The notes: generated from the letters alone by a model not told the origin. Shown: positions 46,429 through 55,302, numbered from the stretch's first letter. The stretch is DNA of 64,000 nt from Corynebacterium sp. (GCF_030532195.1 NZ_JAUNLP010000002.1:186001-250000), one strand, 5' to 3'. Numbers and translations: made by a program.

Positions 46429-46687
46429 ATTGATACCATTCCGTAACCCTTATTCCCACTACTAGGGATTTTGCTGAAAATCGGCGCTGCAAACTTGATA
46501 ACAAAAGGTGCAAATTGGGCTACTAATTCCAATTTAAACTTGCATGCTTTACAGAACTCTCTAACGTGTTTTTTGAACGGCTTTCGAGTCGATTCAGCTG
46601 CTTCTGATGCCTGCCGAAAGGCATTAGCAGGAGATTCAGATAATCGAATAAGTAGATTACTTAGCTCGACAGAAGGTGAATTTCGTA
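46429..46687. other. AT-rich intergenic stretch
   Basis: This interval is visibly richer in A and T than its surroundings and holds no ORF I accept. It ends with GAAGGTG, the ribosome site of the lipoprotein gene. Confidence 0.45.
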
Positions 46688-47347
46688 ATGCAGAACAAGA
46701 AGATGACCCGGATTGCAACCGCAATTGTTGGCTCCACCGCACTCCTTAGCGGTCTGGCTGCTTGCTCTTCGGACGATGCTCAGAATGCCGCCGAGAACGC
46801 CACGGACCAGGCAAGCCAGGTGGCAACCGATGCCACCGATAAGGCTGGCGAGGCCGCAGAGGGCGCAAAGGACAAGGCCGGCGAGGCTGCTGACAGCGCC
46901 AAGGACAAGGCCGGCGAAGCAACCGACACCGCTAAGGAAAAGGCTGACGAGGCCAAGGAGGGCATGGGCCTGGGCGACGGTGCCGGTGAGGACGTTGCTG
47001 AGGCAGATTTGCCAGCATCCATTACTGATGCTGCTTCCTCGTACACCTCTCCCTACGGCTCTGACGCTGGCGCCTTCGTCTCCGCTAAGAAGGTCGGCGA
47101 TGCAGTGGCAGCTGAGTACGAAAACGTCACCTTCGTTGAGTCCCCAGAGACCAATGGCGCGCAGCCGCTGATTGGTAAGATTCGCGAGACCTGGGTTGCC
47201 AACGGTGCCCTGGAAAATGAAATCGGTCTGCCGACCGCACCGGAGTCCGAGATTGACAATGGTTGGGAGCAGCCGTTTACCAAGGACACCATGAAGTGGA
47301 CTTCTGAGGACGGTCAGGAATACACCGACTCCTACGAGAACAAGTAA
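46688..47347 (+). CDS. Lipoprotein with LEA-like helical repeats and LGFP-type C-terminal domain
   Basis: The ATG at 46688 has GAAGGTG nine bases upstream. The 219-residue product has a lipoprotein signal with lipobox LAAC. Residues about 30-90 repeat an 11-residue pattern (KDKAGEAADSA, KDKAGEATDTA, KEKADEAKEG) like late-embryogenesis-abundant helices. The rest resembles LGFP wall-associated repeats (NEIGLPTAPESE...GWEQPFTKDTMKW). It should be lipid-anchored outside the membrane, with the C-terminal domain reaching the wall. Function unknown. Confidence 0.78.
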   Translation: MQNKKMTRIATAIVGSTALLSGLAACSSDDAQNAAENATDQASQVATDATDKAGEAAEGAKDKAGEAADSAKDKAGEATDTAKEKADEAKEGMGLGDGAGEDVAEADLPASITDAASSYTSPYGSDAGAFVSAKKVGDAVAAEYENVTFVESPETNGAQPLIGKIRETWVANGALENEIGLPTAPESEIDNGWEQPFTKDTMKWTSEDGQEYTDSYENK

Positions 47348-47365
47348 GTTCCACTGCTTACACAG

Positions 47366-47400
47366 AAAGCCTGCGCAGCCAGTCGGCTGTGCAGGCTTTT
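47366..47400 (+). terminator. Terminator of the lipoprotein gene
   Basis: AAAGCCTGC-G-CAGCC pairs with GGCTG-T-GCAGGCTTT around AGTC and runs into TTTT; it can also act on the convergent glycosylase gene. Confidence 0.87.
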
Positions 47401-47421
47401 CACGTCTTTATGTCAACAGGC

Positions 47422-48039
47422 CTATTCAAAGACACCCGATGCACCGCGACGGTGAGCGCCGACAATATTGATGTCCACAATTCCCACTGCTGCCATGGAG
47501 GCAAAGACAGTAGTCGGTCCAACGAACTTGAAGCCGGCCTTCTTCAGCGCTTTCGCCAGGGCCTTTGATTCTTCAGAAGTATTTGGTACCTCCTCGATAG
47601 AGTGCGGCTCTGGGGTCTTATCTGGTTTATAGGACCACATCAGCTCTGCCAGGCCACCCTGCTCACGAAGAGCAATAGTCGCCTCCGCATTATTAATGAC
47701 CGCATTGATCTTCCTGCGATTGCGAATAATGCGTTCATCATTCATGAGCCGTTCTACATCATTGTGGTCAAAATCAGCGACAACATCGGGATTGAAGTTT
47801 GCGAAGTCTTCCCGGAAAGCTGGTCGCTTCTTCAAAATTGTTTCCCAAGACAGACCAGCTTGAAAGGCTTCGAGACTGAGGCGTTCAAACAGCCCCTGCT
47901 CATCACGAACCGGCATCCCCCACTCGGTGTCGTAATACTCTCTAAGAATTTCGCTTGACGCTGCCCAAGCCGGCCGGGCAAGCCCGTCATCGCCAATGAT
48001 GAGTCCGTTATTCTCTGTGTAATCCGATCCAGTTTTCAT
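47422..48039 (-). CDS. tag: DNA-3-methyladenine glycosylase I (Tag family) lacking the zinc ligands
   Basis: Start ATG at 48039 with AGGAAG four bases upstream; 205 residues. The Tag fold is recognisable (YYDTEWGMPV, SLEAFQAGLSWETILKKRPAF, KALKKAGFKFVGPTT) and the conserved Glu in LEAFQAGLSW is kept. Compared with E. coli Tag as I recall it, all four zinc-snap ligands are replaced: C4 by Pro, H17 by Tyr, H175 by Asn and C179 by Ala. It should excise 3-methyladenine from DNA, or may have a shifted specificity. Confidence 0.83.
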   Translation of the reverse strand: MKTGSDYTENNGLIIGDDGLARPAWAASSEILREYYDTEWGMPVRDEQGLFERLSLEAFQAGLSWETILKKRPAFREDFANFNPDVVADFDHNDVERLMNDERIIRNRRKINAVINNAEATIALREQGGLAELMWSYKPDKTPEPHSIEEVPNTSEESKALAKALKKAGFKFVGPTTVFASMAAVGIVDINIVGAHRRGASGVFE

Positions 48040-48124
48040 CAGTCTTCCTATCCCCCAATTAACGGTATGACTACGGTGTGATTGGAAAATTCTCACGGGG
48101 GCAACCAGCGCCCAAAAGAATTAA

Positions 48125-49048
48125 CTACTCGCGGTTTTCTTGGCGCCCGACAAGCGCACCATGAACAACATCGAGCACCGGTGTCTCCACCGATGCCTTC
48201 TGCCCCATCCTGCGGATGGCACCAATCTGCGCATCGAGCTCATTTGTCAATCCCGCCGCATAGTCACGCTGCATGGACGAGGTGCTTTCATAGCTCTGCG
48301 CATCCGTAAAGTCCAAGGTGCTCGAGACAATATCCTTCGGCAGAGCCACGCCACTGGCACGGCCCACTGCCTCGGTTTCCTCAAACATGCGCGTGAGGCT
48401 GTCCCGCATTTGTTCACGCAGGTACCCAAATGGGCTTTCAGCCAGAGCACCCAGCGCACCCAGGTTTGCCACGAACATGGCCTTGGCCCAGATATCCACC
48501 CAGATATCAGGCAGCTGCTCGCCACCGAGTCCTGCCTTATGCAAAGCCTCAATGACATCGGCGACCAGCTGACTGTGGGAGCCATCGAAGGTACCGATGT
48601 TCAGGCTCATCGGCCCTGGTCGGAACTCCACCTCAGCTGGGCCAGTGTGAATAAAGAACCCTCGAATAACGCCTGGGAATACCCTGTCCTCACCAAAACG
48701 CTGAGCGGCGAGGTACGGAATCTCCACCGAATTGTGAGTAGTAATAACCGCAGCTCCTTCCGGAATCTGCGGGAAGGGATCATCTCCCGGCAGTGCCTTA
48801 GTCGCTGCAATCACCACATCGATATCAACGCCATCGGCTGCGAGTTCATCCCAATTATCCGCTGCCTTAACGGGGATGATGCTGCGCTCTCCGTTTTCGT
48901 CGATAAGCGTCAGCCCTACCTCACGAAGGCGGGCGAGCGTTTCACCGCGCGCGAGAAAGACGACATCATAACCAGCTTCAACGAGGCGACCGCCGAACCA
49001 ACCGCCGACGGCTCCTGCTCCTAGAATTCCGATTCTCATATTCGCCAT
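48125..49048 (-). CDS. Ketopantoate reductase-like oxidoreductase (PanE/ApbA family)
   Basis: A 307-residue NADPH-dependent 6-phosphogluconate-dehydrogenase-like protein. The Rossmann loop is GILGAGAVGGWFGG near the N-terminus; the second domain has the catalytic Lys in DIWAKAMFVANLGALGAL and a conserved Ser/Asp region near the end. The family reduces 2-dehydropantoate to pantoate, but many members have other substrates and no pan genes are nearby, so I do not assign panE. Divergent from the kinase gene, with only about 35 bases between starts. Confidence 0.78.
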   Translation of the reverse strand: MANMRIGILGAGAVGGWFGGRLVEAGYDVVFLARGETLARLREVGLTLIDENGERSIIPVKAADNWDELAADGVDIDVVIAATKALPGDDPFPQIPEGAAVITTHNSVEIPYLAAQRFGEDRVFPGVIRGFFIHTGPAEVEFRPGPMSLNIGTFDGSHSQLVADVIEALHKAGLGGEQLPDIWVDIWAKAMFVANLGALGALAESPFGYLREQMRDSLTRMFEETEAVGRASGVALPKDIVSSTLDFTDAQSYESTSSMQRDYAAGLTNELDAQIGAIRRMGQKASVETPVLDVVHGALVGRQENRE

Positions 49049-49082
49049 GTTACGGGTTCAGCAACGTGCTACTTGTGGATTT

Positions 49083-49826
49083 ATGACTTCCATCCACAGC
49101 CCAGGAGATGAATTCACAACCGGCCCAGGAGAGCCTGTTTTTTCCTCTTACAAACTGGTATCCTTCGACGCCTGGTTCGCTGAGACTCTCGCGTCATTGG
49201 AGTCCACGGAGATGTTCCCTCGCGTGATTGCTGTGGACGGCCGGGGTGGGTCTGGCAAGTCCACACTCGCAACGAAGATGGCTGCTGCATCCGAGAATGC
49301 AGTTATCATTCACACCGATGACATCGCTTGGCATCATTCTCGCTTTGACTGGGATACCGAGCTTGCGGAGCATGTCCTAAAGCCGCTTTTGGCTGGCGAA
49401 CCCGTTGATTACATTCCTCCGGGCTGGGCTTCGCACGGCCGCGAAGGCTCCTTGAGCTTCTCGCCTGCTCCTTTAATCATTGTCGAGGGCAGCGGCTGCA
49501 TCCGACCCTCCCTCGCTCCTTATTACGGTGCTACGGTTTTTGTCCAATCCGATCTGGTATTGGCTAAAGCCAGAGGTGTCGAGCGAGACGTGGAGCTGGG
49601 AGTCAATGGTGACCGTGAACAAGCCGAGGCTTTCTGGGATTCTTGGGCGATTGAGGAGATTTCGTTCTTGCAAAAGACTCGTCCTTGGCAGGAAGCAGAT
49701 TTTGTGGTGGTGGGGCATGCACCACGCGAGCTGCCTGAGGGGATAGTCAAGGTCGACGAAATAGGGCAACGCTTACTCGACCAGCCTGGTGACGAGTGCT
49801 TAGTAATTGCGAACACCGACGAATAG
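49083..49826 (+). CDS. P-loop kinase, uridine-kinase-like
   Basis: A 247-residue protein from the ATG at 49083. The Walker A loop is DGRGGSGKST, with HTDDIAWHHSRFDW as the catalytic Asp region and PLIIVEGSG as a strand before the conserved acid. It looks like the actinobacterial uridine kinase-like ATPases, whose substrate is not known. The start is preceded by no Shine-Dalgarno. It lies directly upstream of the PTS operon but ends 140 bases before the RAT. Confidence 0.72.
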   Translation: MTSIHSPGDEFTTGPGEPVFSSYKLVSFDAWFAETLASLESTEMFPRVIAVDGRGGSGKSTLATKMAAASENAVIIHTDDIAWHHSRFDWDTELAEHVLKPLLAGEPVDYIPPGWASHGREGSLSFSPAPLIIVEGSGCIRPSLAPYYGATVFVQSDLVLAKARGVERDVELGVNGDREQAEAFWDSWAIEEISFLQKTRPWQEADFVVVGHAPRELPEGIVKVDEIGQRLLDQPGDECLVIANTDE

Positions 49827-49964
49827 TTCTACCTGCTCAAGAGCAGGGTGAATTACTAACCACTACGTCGAAAGCCCACCTCCTCCCACTGCTCCCCCGT
49901 TCAGGGTAAATACTTCCACCCTGCCACTTACTTCATTATCATCGGAAGCAGACATATCAACCCA

Positions 49965-49993
49965 GGGTTGTTACTCTTTTTGAGGCAAGACCT
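49965..49993 (+). promoter_or_regulatory. RAT (ribonucleic antiterminator) site of BglG/LicT type
   Basis: GGGTTGTTACTC, a T-rich loop and GAGGCAAGACCT reproduce the two conserved RAT halves (GGRTTGTTACT and GGCAARACC). Its 3' half overlaps the 5' arm of the following terminator, the arrangement needed for antitermination. The matching RNA-binding protein is encoded in the same operon at 52239. Confidence 0.85.
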
Positions 49994-50028
49994 GAGGCCC
50001 ACGATTCGTGGTGCCTCGGGTCTTTTTT
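49987..50028 (+). terminator. Conditional terminator before the EII gene
   Basis: AAGACC-T-GAGGC-C-CACG pairs with CGTG-GT-GCCTC-G-GGTCTT and is followed by six T. Formation excludes the RAT fold because AAGACCT is shared. Confidence 0.87.
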
Positions 50029-50066
50029 GCGTTTAACGGCCCTGTCTACCGCGAAAGAAGGTCACG

Positions 50067-52175
50067 ATGGGATCGTCAAAGGATTCCAGCGCGAGGGCAA
50101 TTGTTGAAAACCTCGGTGGACCTGGAAACATCACCAGCCTAACGCACTGTGCGACACGTCTGCGCTTTGAACTGGGCGATATTTCCAAGATCGACGAGGA
50201 CAAAATTGATAAGGTGCCGGGCGTCCTCGGCGTCGTCCACCAGGGCGATAACCGCTACCAGGTCATCTGCGGTGGCGGCGTTGAGTCGATGTACACCGCC
50301 ATCAAGCACCTGCCGGAAATGCAAAACGCAGGCGTTGCCACCAAGTCCGACGCAGACGTCAAGGCTGAGGCACGCTCCAAGGCACGTGGCAAGTACTCCT
50401 GGTTGGATGACTTCTTCGAGTACCTCTCCGATTCGTTCCGCCCAATCCTGGGCGTGCTGCTCGGCGCATCACTGATTATCGCCATTGCCGCAGTTCTCGA
50501 CGGCCTGAAGATCGTCGACTTCCGCGCTGAAGACAAGTCCGCCACCTGGATTTTCGTCGATGCCATGTGGCGCAGCGTCTTCTACTTCCTGCCAATCATG
50601 GTCGCCTACAACGCAGCGAAGAAGCTGCGAGTCGATCCATGGCTGGGTGCAGCGATTATGGCTGCACTGATGACGCCGGAATTTATGAGTCTGCAGGATA
50701 CCGAGCGCTTCACTGACACCATCAAGACAGTGAACGAGGAACTGGGTACCGAGGCTTTCACCGCCAACATCTTCGGCCTGCCAATGCAGCTCAATGACTA
50801 CGGCGGACAGGTCTTCGTGCCACTGATCATGGTCGCAATCCTGGCAGTGGTCTACCACGGTCTAAAGAAGATCTTCCCGGAAAATGTCCAGATGGTCTTC
50901 GTGCCGTTTATCTCCATGCTGATTATGATTCCGCTGACCGCCTTCCTAATCGGCCCGCTGGGCATCTGGTTGGGTAACGGTATCGGCTCTGGCCTGGCAT
51001 GGATGAACTCGCACGCACCGTTCGTGTTCGCAATTCTCATCCCGATGCTCTACCCGTTCCTGGTGCCGTTGGGTCTGCACTGGCCGCTCAACGCTCTGAT
51101 GCTGGTCAACATTCAGACTCTCGGTTACGACTTCATTCAGGGCCCAATGGGTGCTTGGAACTTCGCCTGCTTCGGCGCCACCGCTGGTGTCCTGGCGCTG
51201 TCCATCCGCGACCGCGACACCCAGATGCGCCAGACTGCAACCGGCGCACTTGCCGCAGGTCTGTTCGGCGGTATTTCCGAGCCGTCCCTCTACGGTATTC
51301 ACCTGCGCTTTAAGAGGATCTACCCGCGCATGCTGCTCGGCTGTTTCGCCGGTGGTCTGACCATCGCAATCCTCTCCGCCCCGTACGGTGGCGTGACTAC
51401 CAACGCCTTCGTCTTCACCTCGCTGATTACCACTGTCGTGTTCAAGCCGATGTGGGTCTACCTGATCTCCATCGCCGTGGCGTTCTTCGTAGCCATGTTC
51501 GCCATCATTCTCACCGACTACCGCACGCCGGAAGAGAAGGCTGAGGCCGCCGCACGCGCTGCAGAGCGTGACGACGAACCCAGCGAAGATACCCCGCGCG
51601 CTGGCTCCAGTAGCTCCGATTCCGCTCCGGCTCCGACCAGCGCTGATACGGATGCCTCTGCTGAGGCTGCAGCCCCGGCTGCCGCAGCTGCCGGTGGTGT
51701 CGCCACTGCCGTGGCCACCAAGCCGGTCCACGTTCTGGCTCCGCTTGCCGGTGAAGCTGTCAGCCTTACTGAGGCCGGTGACAAGGTCTTTGCCTCTGGC
51801 GCCCTCGGTGACGGTGTCGGCATCAAGCCGACTAGCTCCACTGTCGTCGCACCGGTTTCCGGCACGCTGATGACGGTGGCCAAGACTGGTCACGCCTTCG
51901 GTATCAAGACCGATGACGGTGTGGAAGTGCTGGTTCACGTCGGTATTGACACAGTCAAGATGGCCGGTGAGGGCTTTGACGTCAAGGTTGCCAAGAAGCA
52001 GCATGTCGAGGCTGGAGATGTCCTTGCTGAGGTCGATTTCGACAAGGTCAAGGAAGCTGGTTACTCCACCACGACACTGATGACTGTCACCAACACCAAG
52101 AAGATGGCCAAGGTCGACCCGGTGACATCCGGTTCCGTCCGCGTCGGCGACACGGTCATCGAAGTTCAGCCATAA
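50067..52175 (+). CDS. bglF: PTS beta-glucoside-type transporter, EIIBCA
   Basis: A 702-residue permease with domains in the order IIB, IIC, IIA. IIB (about 1-90) has the phospho-Cys in LTHCATRLRF. IIC (about 110-480) is a multi-helix membrane domain with GGISEPSLYGIHLR. An Ala/Pro/Ser linker leads to IIA (about 545-702) with the phospho-His in VLVHVGIDTVKM. It takes up and phosphorylates a beta-glucoside or related disaccharide. GAAGG precedes the ATG by five bases. It is the first gene behind the RAT-terminator switch, followed by the antiterminator, HPr and EI. Confidence 0.9.
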   Translation: MGSSKDSSARAIVENLGGPGNITSLTHCATRLRFELGDISKIDEDKIDKVPGVLGVVHQGDNRYQVICGGGVESMYTAIKHLPEMQNAGVATKSDADVKAEARSKARGKYSWLDDFFEYLSDSFRPILGVLLGASLIIAIAAVLDGLKIVDFRAEDKSATWIFVDAMWRSVFYFLPIMVAYNAAKKLRVDPWLGAAIMAALMTPEFMSLQDTERFTDTIKTVNEELGTEAFTANIFGLPMQLNDYGGQVFVPLIMVAILAVVYHGLKKIFPENVQMVFVPFISMLIMIPLTAFLIGPLGIWLGNGIGSGLAWMNSHAPFVFAILIPMLYPFLVPLGLHWPLNALMLVNIQTLGYDFIQGPMGAWNFACFGATAGVLALSIRDRDTQMRQTATGALAAGLFGGISEPSLYGIHLRFKRIYPRMLLGCFAGGLTIAILSAPYGGVTTNAFVFTSLITTVVFKPMWVYLISIAVAFFVAMFAIILTDYRTPEEKAEAAARAAERDDEPSEDTPRAGSSSSDSAPAPTSADTDASAEAAAPAAAAAGGVATAVATKPVHVLAPLAGEAVSLTEAGDKVFASGALGDGVGIKPTSSTVVAPVSGTLMTVAKTGHAFGIKTDDGVEVLVHVGIDTVKMAGEGFDVKVAKKQHVEAGDVLAEVDFDKVKEAGYSTTTLMTVTNTKKMAKVDPVTSGSVRVGDTVIEVQP

Positions 52176-52238
52176 TCGATTTCTAGAAGGCATACCGGCC
52201 TCAGCACTCAGCACGTCGAGGAGTTCACGGTTACCGCA

Positions 52239-53486
52239 ATGGAAATCCTGAGAGTATTCAATAACAACGTGGTCCTCGCCAAGGACGCGACCGGTGAAAA
52301 GATCATCACCGGTCGAGGAATTGGCTTCCAGGCCCGTCCGGGACAGCAGGTTGATCCTGCGAAGATTGTCCGCATTTTTGTCCCGACCGACGGCCGCGAC
52401 CCGGACTACATTGCATCGATGCTCACAGAAATTCCACTGGCTCACATCAATCTGGTGACGGATGCGGTGACCGCGGCCGGGCTGCCGGAATCGATGATTC
52501 ACAACGCTTCCCTGCTCATGGCGTTGGCCGACCACATTGGATTTGCCATCACCAGAGCAGCTAACGGGCAGCGGGTTGATTACCCGTTGCTGGCGGAAGT
52601 CAGCCAACTTTATAGTGAAGAATATGCGCAGGCGCAGGCGATTTTGTCGCATATAAACCGCGCTCTGGGTGACCGTCGTATAGCACCGCTTCCCCGCACA
52701 GAAGCGATTGCGATTACGTTGCACCTAGTCAACGCTGGGTTTGCTACGGGCGACTTGAGCTTCACCTACACCATGACGGGCGTGTTGCAGCAACTGATGA
52801 ACATTATCGAAAGCGATTTTGAGATCAAACTGCACACCGAAACCGTCAGTGTGGGACGTTTTATTACGCACTTGCGCTATCTATTCGTCCGCATCGCTAA
52901 GCATGAGCAGTTGGAAGACCACCGCTCCGCTATTGGCGAGGCAATCCGCAGCTCCTACCCCGAGTCCTATCAATGTGCACAGCGCATTGCCGCTGTCATT
53001 GAACTGCGCCTGGGGTCAGGCCTGACGGAGGACGAGATTTCCTATCTCACCCTGCACATTGCCCGTATTGTGCAGGCAACGGCTGTATCTCCCACCGCAT
53101 CTGAGCAATCTGCGCACAGTGGCACTGCATCAACGCAAGATGCTCCAGTGGCGGTGGGGCGTACAGGCGCTGTTTCTGAGCCTAAAAATGAGAAAACTTC
53201 GATTCGAAAGGATTCCACCATGATTACTCGTACCGCTACCATCGGTTCTTCTGTCGGTCTGCACGCTCGTCCGGCTTCCCTGTTCACGCAGGCTGCCGCT
53301 GAGTACGACTACGACATTGTCATCTCTTTCGATGACGAAGAGGCAGATGCCGCCTCCATCTTGGAGGTCATGACTCTGGGCGCTAAGCACGGCGACGTTG
53401 TCACCCTGAGCTGCGAAGACGACGCTGCAGCCGAGGCTCTGGACAAGCTGGCTGCCATGCTCGAGCGCGACCTGGATGCCGAGTAG
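52239..53486 (+). CDS. BglG/LicT-type antiterminator continuing in frame into HPr
   Basis: A 415-codon frame. Residues 1-60 form the RNA-binding CAT domain (MEILRVFNNNVVLAKD). Two PRD domains follow with phospho-His candidates in LADHIGFAI and ITLHLVNA (PRD1) and THLRYLF and LTLHIARI (PRD2). A typical LicT ends near residue 275; here the frame runs on through about 50 low-complexity residues (Ala, Ser, Thr, Gln) into a complete HPr domain (328-415) with the active His342 in GLHARPA. No stop separates them, yet HPr has its own ATG and ribosome site. So the locus can make a fusion, free HPr, or both. The protein should bind the RAT at 49965 when sugar is present. Confidence 0.83.
   Translation: MEILRVFNNNVVLAKDATGEKIITGRGIGFQARPGQQVDPAKIVRIFVPTDGRDPDYIASMLTEIPLAHINLVTDAVTAAGLPESMIHNASLLMALADHIGFAITRAANGQRVDYPLLAEVSQLYSEEYAQAQAILSHINRALGDRRIAPLPRTEAIAITLHLVNAGFATGDLSFTYTMTGVLQQLMNIIESDFEIKLHTETVSVGRFITHLRYLFVRIAKHEQLEDHRSAIGEAIRSSYPESYQCAQRIAAVIELRLGSGLTEDEISYLTLHIARIVQATAVSPTASEQSAHSGTASTQDAPVAVGRTGAVSEPKNEKTSIRKDSTMITRTATIGSSVGLHARPASLFTQAAAEYDYDIVISFDDEEADAASILEVMTLGAKHGDVVTLSCEDDAAAEALDKLAAMLERDLDAE
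53220..53486 (+). CDS. ptsH: Phosphocarrier protein HPr from an internal start
   Basis: The ATG at 53220 has GAAAGGA seven bases upstream and yields 88 residues, the normal HPr length: MITRTATIGSSVGLHARPAS. His15 (GLHARPA) takes phosphate from EI; Ser46 is present, although corynebacteria are not known for HPr kinase. Fully nested in the end of the antiterminator frame. The ribosome site and exact domain length argue that free HPr is made. Confidence 0.8.
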   Translation: MITRTATIGSSVGLHARPASLFTQAAAEYDYDIVISFDDEEADAASILEVMTLGAKHGDVVTLSCEDDAAAEALDKLAAMLERDLDAE

Positions 53487-53549
53487 TTTTCCGGCCCCCG
53501 ATTCGGGTCTGTCCGCTCAATAACGCCCCTCAAAGGAGATGGGAAAGCA

Positions 53550-55241
53550 ATGGTAGAGCAGCACACCGTCATCTACGGCATCGGTGTTTCCACTGGTACG
53601 GCAAATGCTGAGGTAGTTAAGGTGCTTCCAGCACCGGGAGTCGACAAGGACGAGCCCGCTTCCACCGACCCCACCGCCGACGGCCAGCGCGTCCGCGAGG
53701 CCATGGCCGCAGTCGCCGATTCGCTAAAGCAACAGGCGGAAACAGCCAACCCTAAGGCCCGCCCCATCCTGGAGGCGACAGCGCAGCTGGCAAGCGACCG
53801 CGCGCTAGCAAAGGCCGTGGTCAAAAAGCTGAAGGCCGGTTCCGGAGTCACCCAGGCCGTCCATGATGCCGTCGAGGACTACGCGCAGCTGCTCGCAGGC
53901 CTGGGTGGCTACATGGCCGAGCGTGTCACCGATCTCTACGATGTTCGCGACCGCACCATCTGTGAGCTGCGCGGACTGCCGAAGCCGGGCGTACCGATGG
54001 TCTCGAAGCCGACGATTCTGCTTGCCGACGATCTTGCGCCCGCCGAAACCGTCGGTCTCGACCCCAAGATGGTGGTAGGCATTGTCACCGCCGGTGGCGG
54101 CCCCACCAGTCACACGGCCATTTTGGCTGCCCAGCTGGGCATCCCTGCAGTGGTTAAGGCACAGGGTGTCATGGACATCGACGAAGGCACCATCGTGGCT
54201 ATCGATGGTGGTGCTGGCGAGGTCATCATCCACCCGACGGATGCCGAAATTGCCGAGTTGGAGGAGCGCACTGCACGTCGTGAAGCAGCCTTGGCAGAAT
54301 CCTCCGGTGCCGGTAAGACGGCGGACGGCTACCCGGTGAATCTGTTGGCGAACATCGGCACGGCTGACGACGGCGAGTCAGCGGCAGCCGAAGACGTCGA
54401 GGGCACCGGTCTGTTTAGGACCGAGTTTTTGTTCCTCGACCGCGAGTCCGCCCCGAGCCTGGAGGAGCAGACGGAGACCTACAAGCGCGTGCTTGCGGCC
54501 TTTGGCACGCGACGCGTGGTTGTGCGCACCTTGGACGCCGGTGCGGATAAGCCGCTGCACTTCGCTGACCTGGGCGAAGAGGAGAATCCGGCGCTGGGAC
54601 GGCGCGGGCTGCGCCTGTCTCAGGCTCGCGAGGACCTGCTGGATACGCAATTGGACGCGCTGGCCGCAGCTTTCGAGGCAACAGGAAAGAAGCCTGACCT
54701 GCGGATTATGGCGCCGATGGTCGCCACCGTGGAAGAAGCAACCTGGTTTGCGGACAAGGTACGAAGCCGCGGCTTGCCAAAGGTCGGCATCATGATTGAG
54801 GTGCCAGCTGCCGCAATTCGCTCCAAGCAGTTGCTGTCCGTGGTGGATTTCGCCTCAATTGGTACTAACGACCTGTCGCAGTACACCATGGCTGCCGACC
54901 GTATGCAGGGCGCACTGTCTGACCTGCTCTCCCCTTGGCAGCCTGCGGTTTTGCAGATGATTAAGGAGGCCTGCAAGGGCGGTAATGCCACGGGCAAGCC
55001 AATTAGTGTCTGTGGCGAAGCAGGCGGCGACCCGCTGCTGGCACTGGTGCTAGTGGGACTGGGAGTCAGCTCGCTGTCGATGGCTGTGAAGAAGGTTCCG
55101 GCCGTGCGTGCTGCACTGCGCCTGCACGATCGCGCCACCTGTCAGCAGATGGCTGCATACGCCGTTGATGCGGTCACCGCCGCTGATGCCAAGGCAGCTG
55201 TAACCGCGCTGGTGAACCCGAAGGCGAAGGCTTTGCTGTAG
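53550..55241 (+). CDS. ptsI: PTS enzyme I (phosphoenolpyruvate-protein phosphotransferase)
   Basis: A 563-residue enzyme that takes phosphate from PEP to its own His and passes it to HPr. The phospho-His block is GGGPTSHTAILAAQLG; the PEP-binding barrel shows FRTEFLFLDR, RTLDAGADKPL, IGTNDLSQYTMAADR and the catalytic Cys block VCGEAGGDP. GGAG lies about 9 bases before the ATG. It is the last gene of the PTS operon and is followed by a terminator. General PTS genes inside a sugar-specific operon are unusual. Confidence 0.93.
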   Translation: MVEQHTVIYGIGVSTGTANAEVVKVLPAPGVDKDEPASTDPTADGQRVREAMAAVADSLKQQAETANPKARPILEATAQLASDRALAKAVVKKLKAGSGVTQAVHDAVEDYAQLLAGLGGYMAERVTDLYDVRDRTICELRGLPKPGVPMVSKPTILLADDLAPAETVGLDPKMVVGIVTAGGGPTSHTAILAAQLGIPAVVKAQGVMDIDEGTIVAIDGGAGEVIIHPTDAEIAELEERTARREAALAESSGAGKTADGYPVNLLANIGTADDGESAAAEDVEGTGLFRTEFLFLDRESAPSLEEQTETYKRVLAAFGTRRVVVRTLDAGADKPLHFADLGEEENPALGRRGLRLSQAREDLLDTQLDALAAAFEATGKKPDLRIMAPMVATVEEATWFADKVRSRGLPKVGIMIEVPAAAIRSKQLLSVVDFASIGTNDLSQYTMAADRMQGALSDLLSPWQPAVLQMIKEACKGGNATGKPISVCGEAGGDPLLALVLVGLGVSSLSMAVKKVPAVRAALRLHDRATCQQMAAYAVDAVTAADAKAAVTALVNPKAKALL

Positions 55242-55260
55242 GGTCAAGCCCCTGAATCGG

Positions 55261-55302
55261 AAAATGACCTATGGCTGCAGTGTCCGGCCGTAGGTCATTT
55301 TT
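55261..55302 (+). terminator. Terminator of the PTS operon
   Basis: AAAATGACCTA (55261-55271) pairs with TAGGTCATTTT (55291-55301), with additional pairing inside. Confidence 0.85.

Noticed and set aside
50946..52724. 592-codon minus-strand frame opposite the EII and antiterminator genes
   Set aside because: Shadow of two well-supported PTS genes; no recognisable domain.
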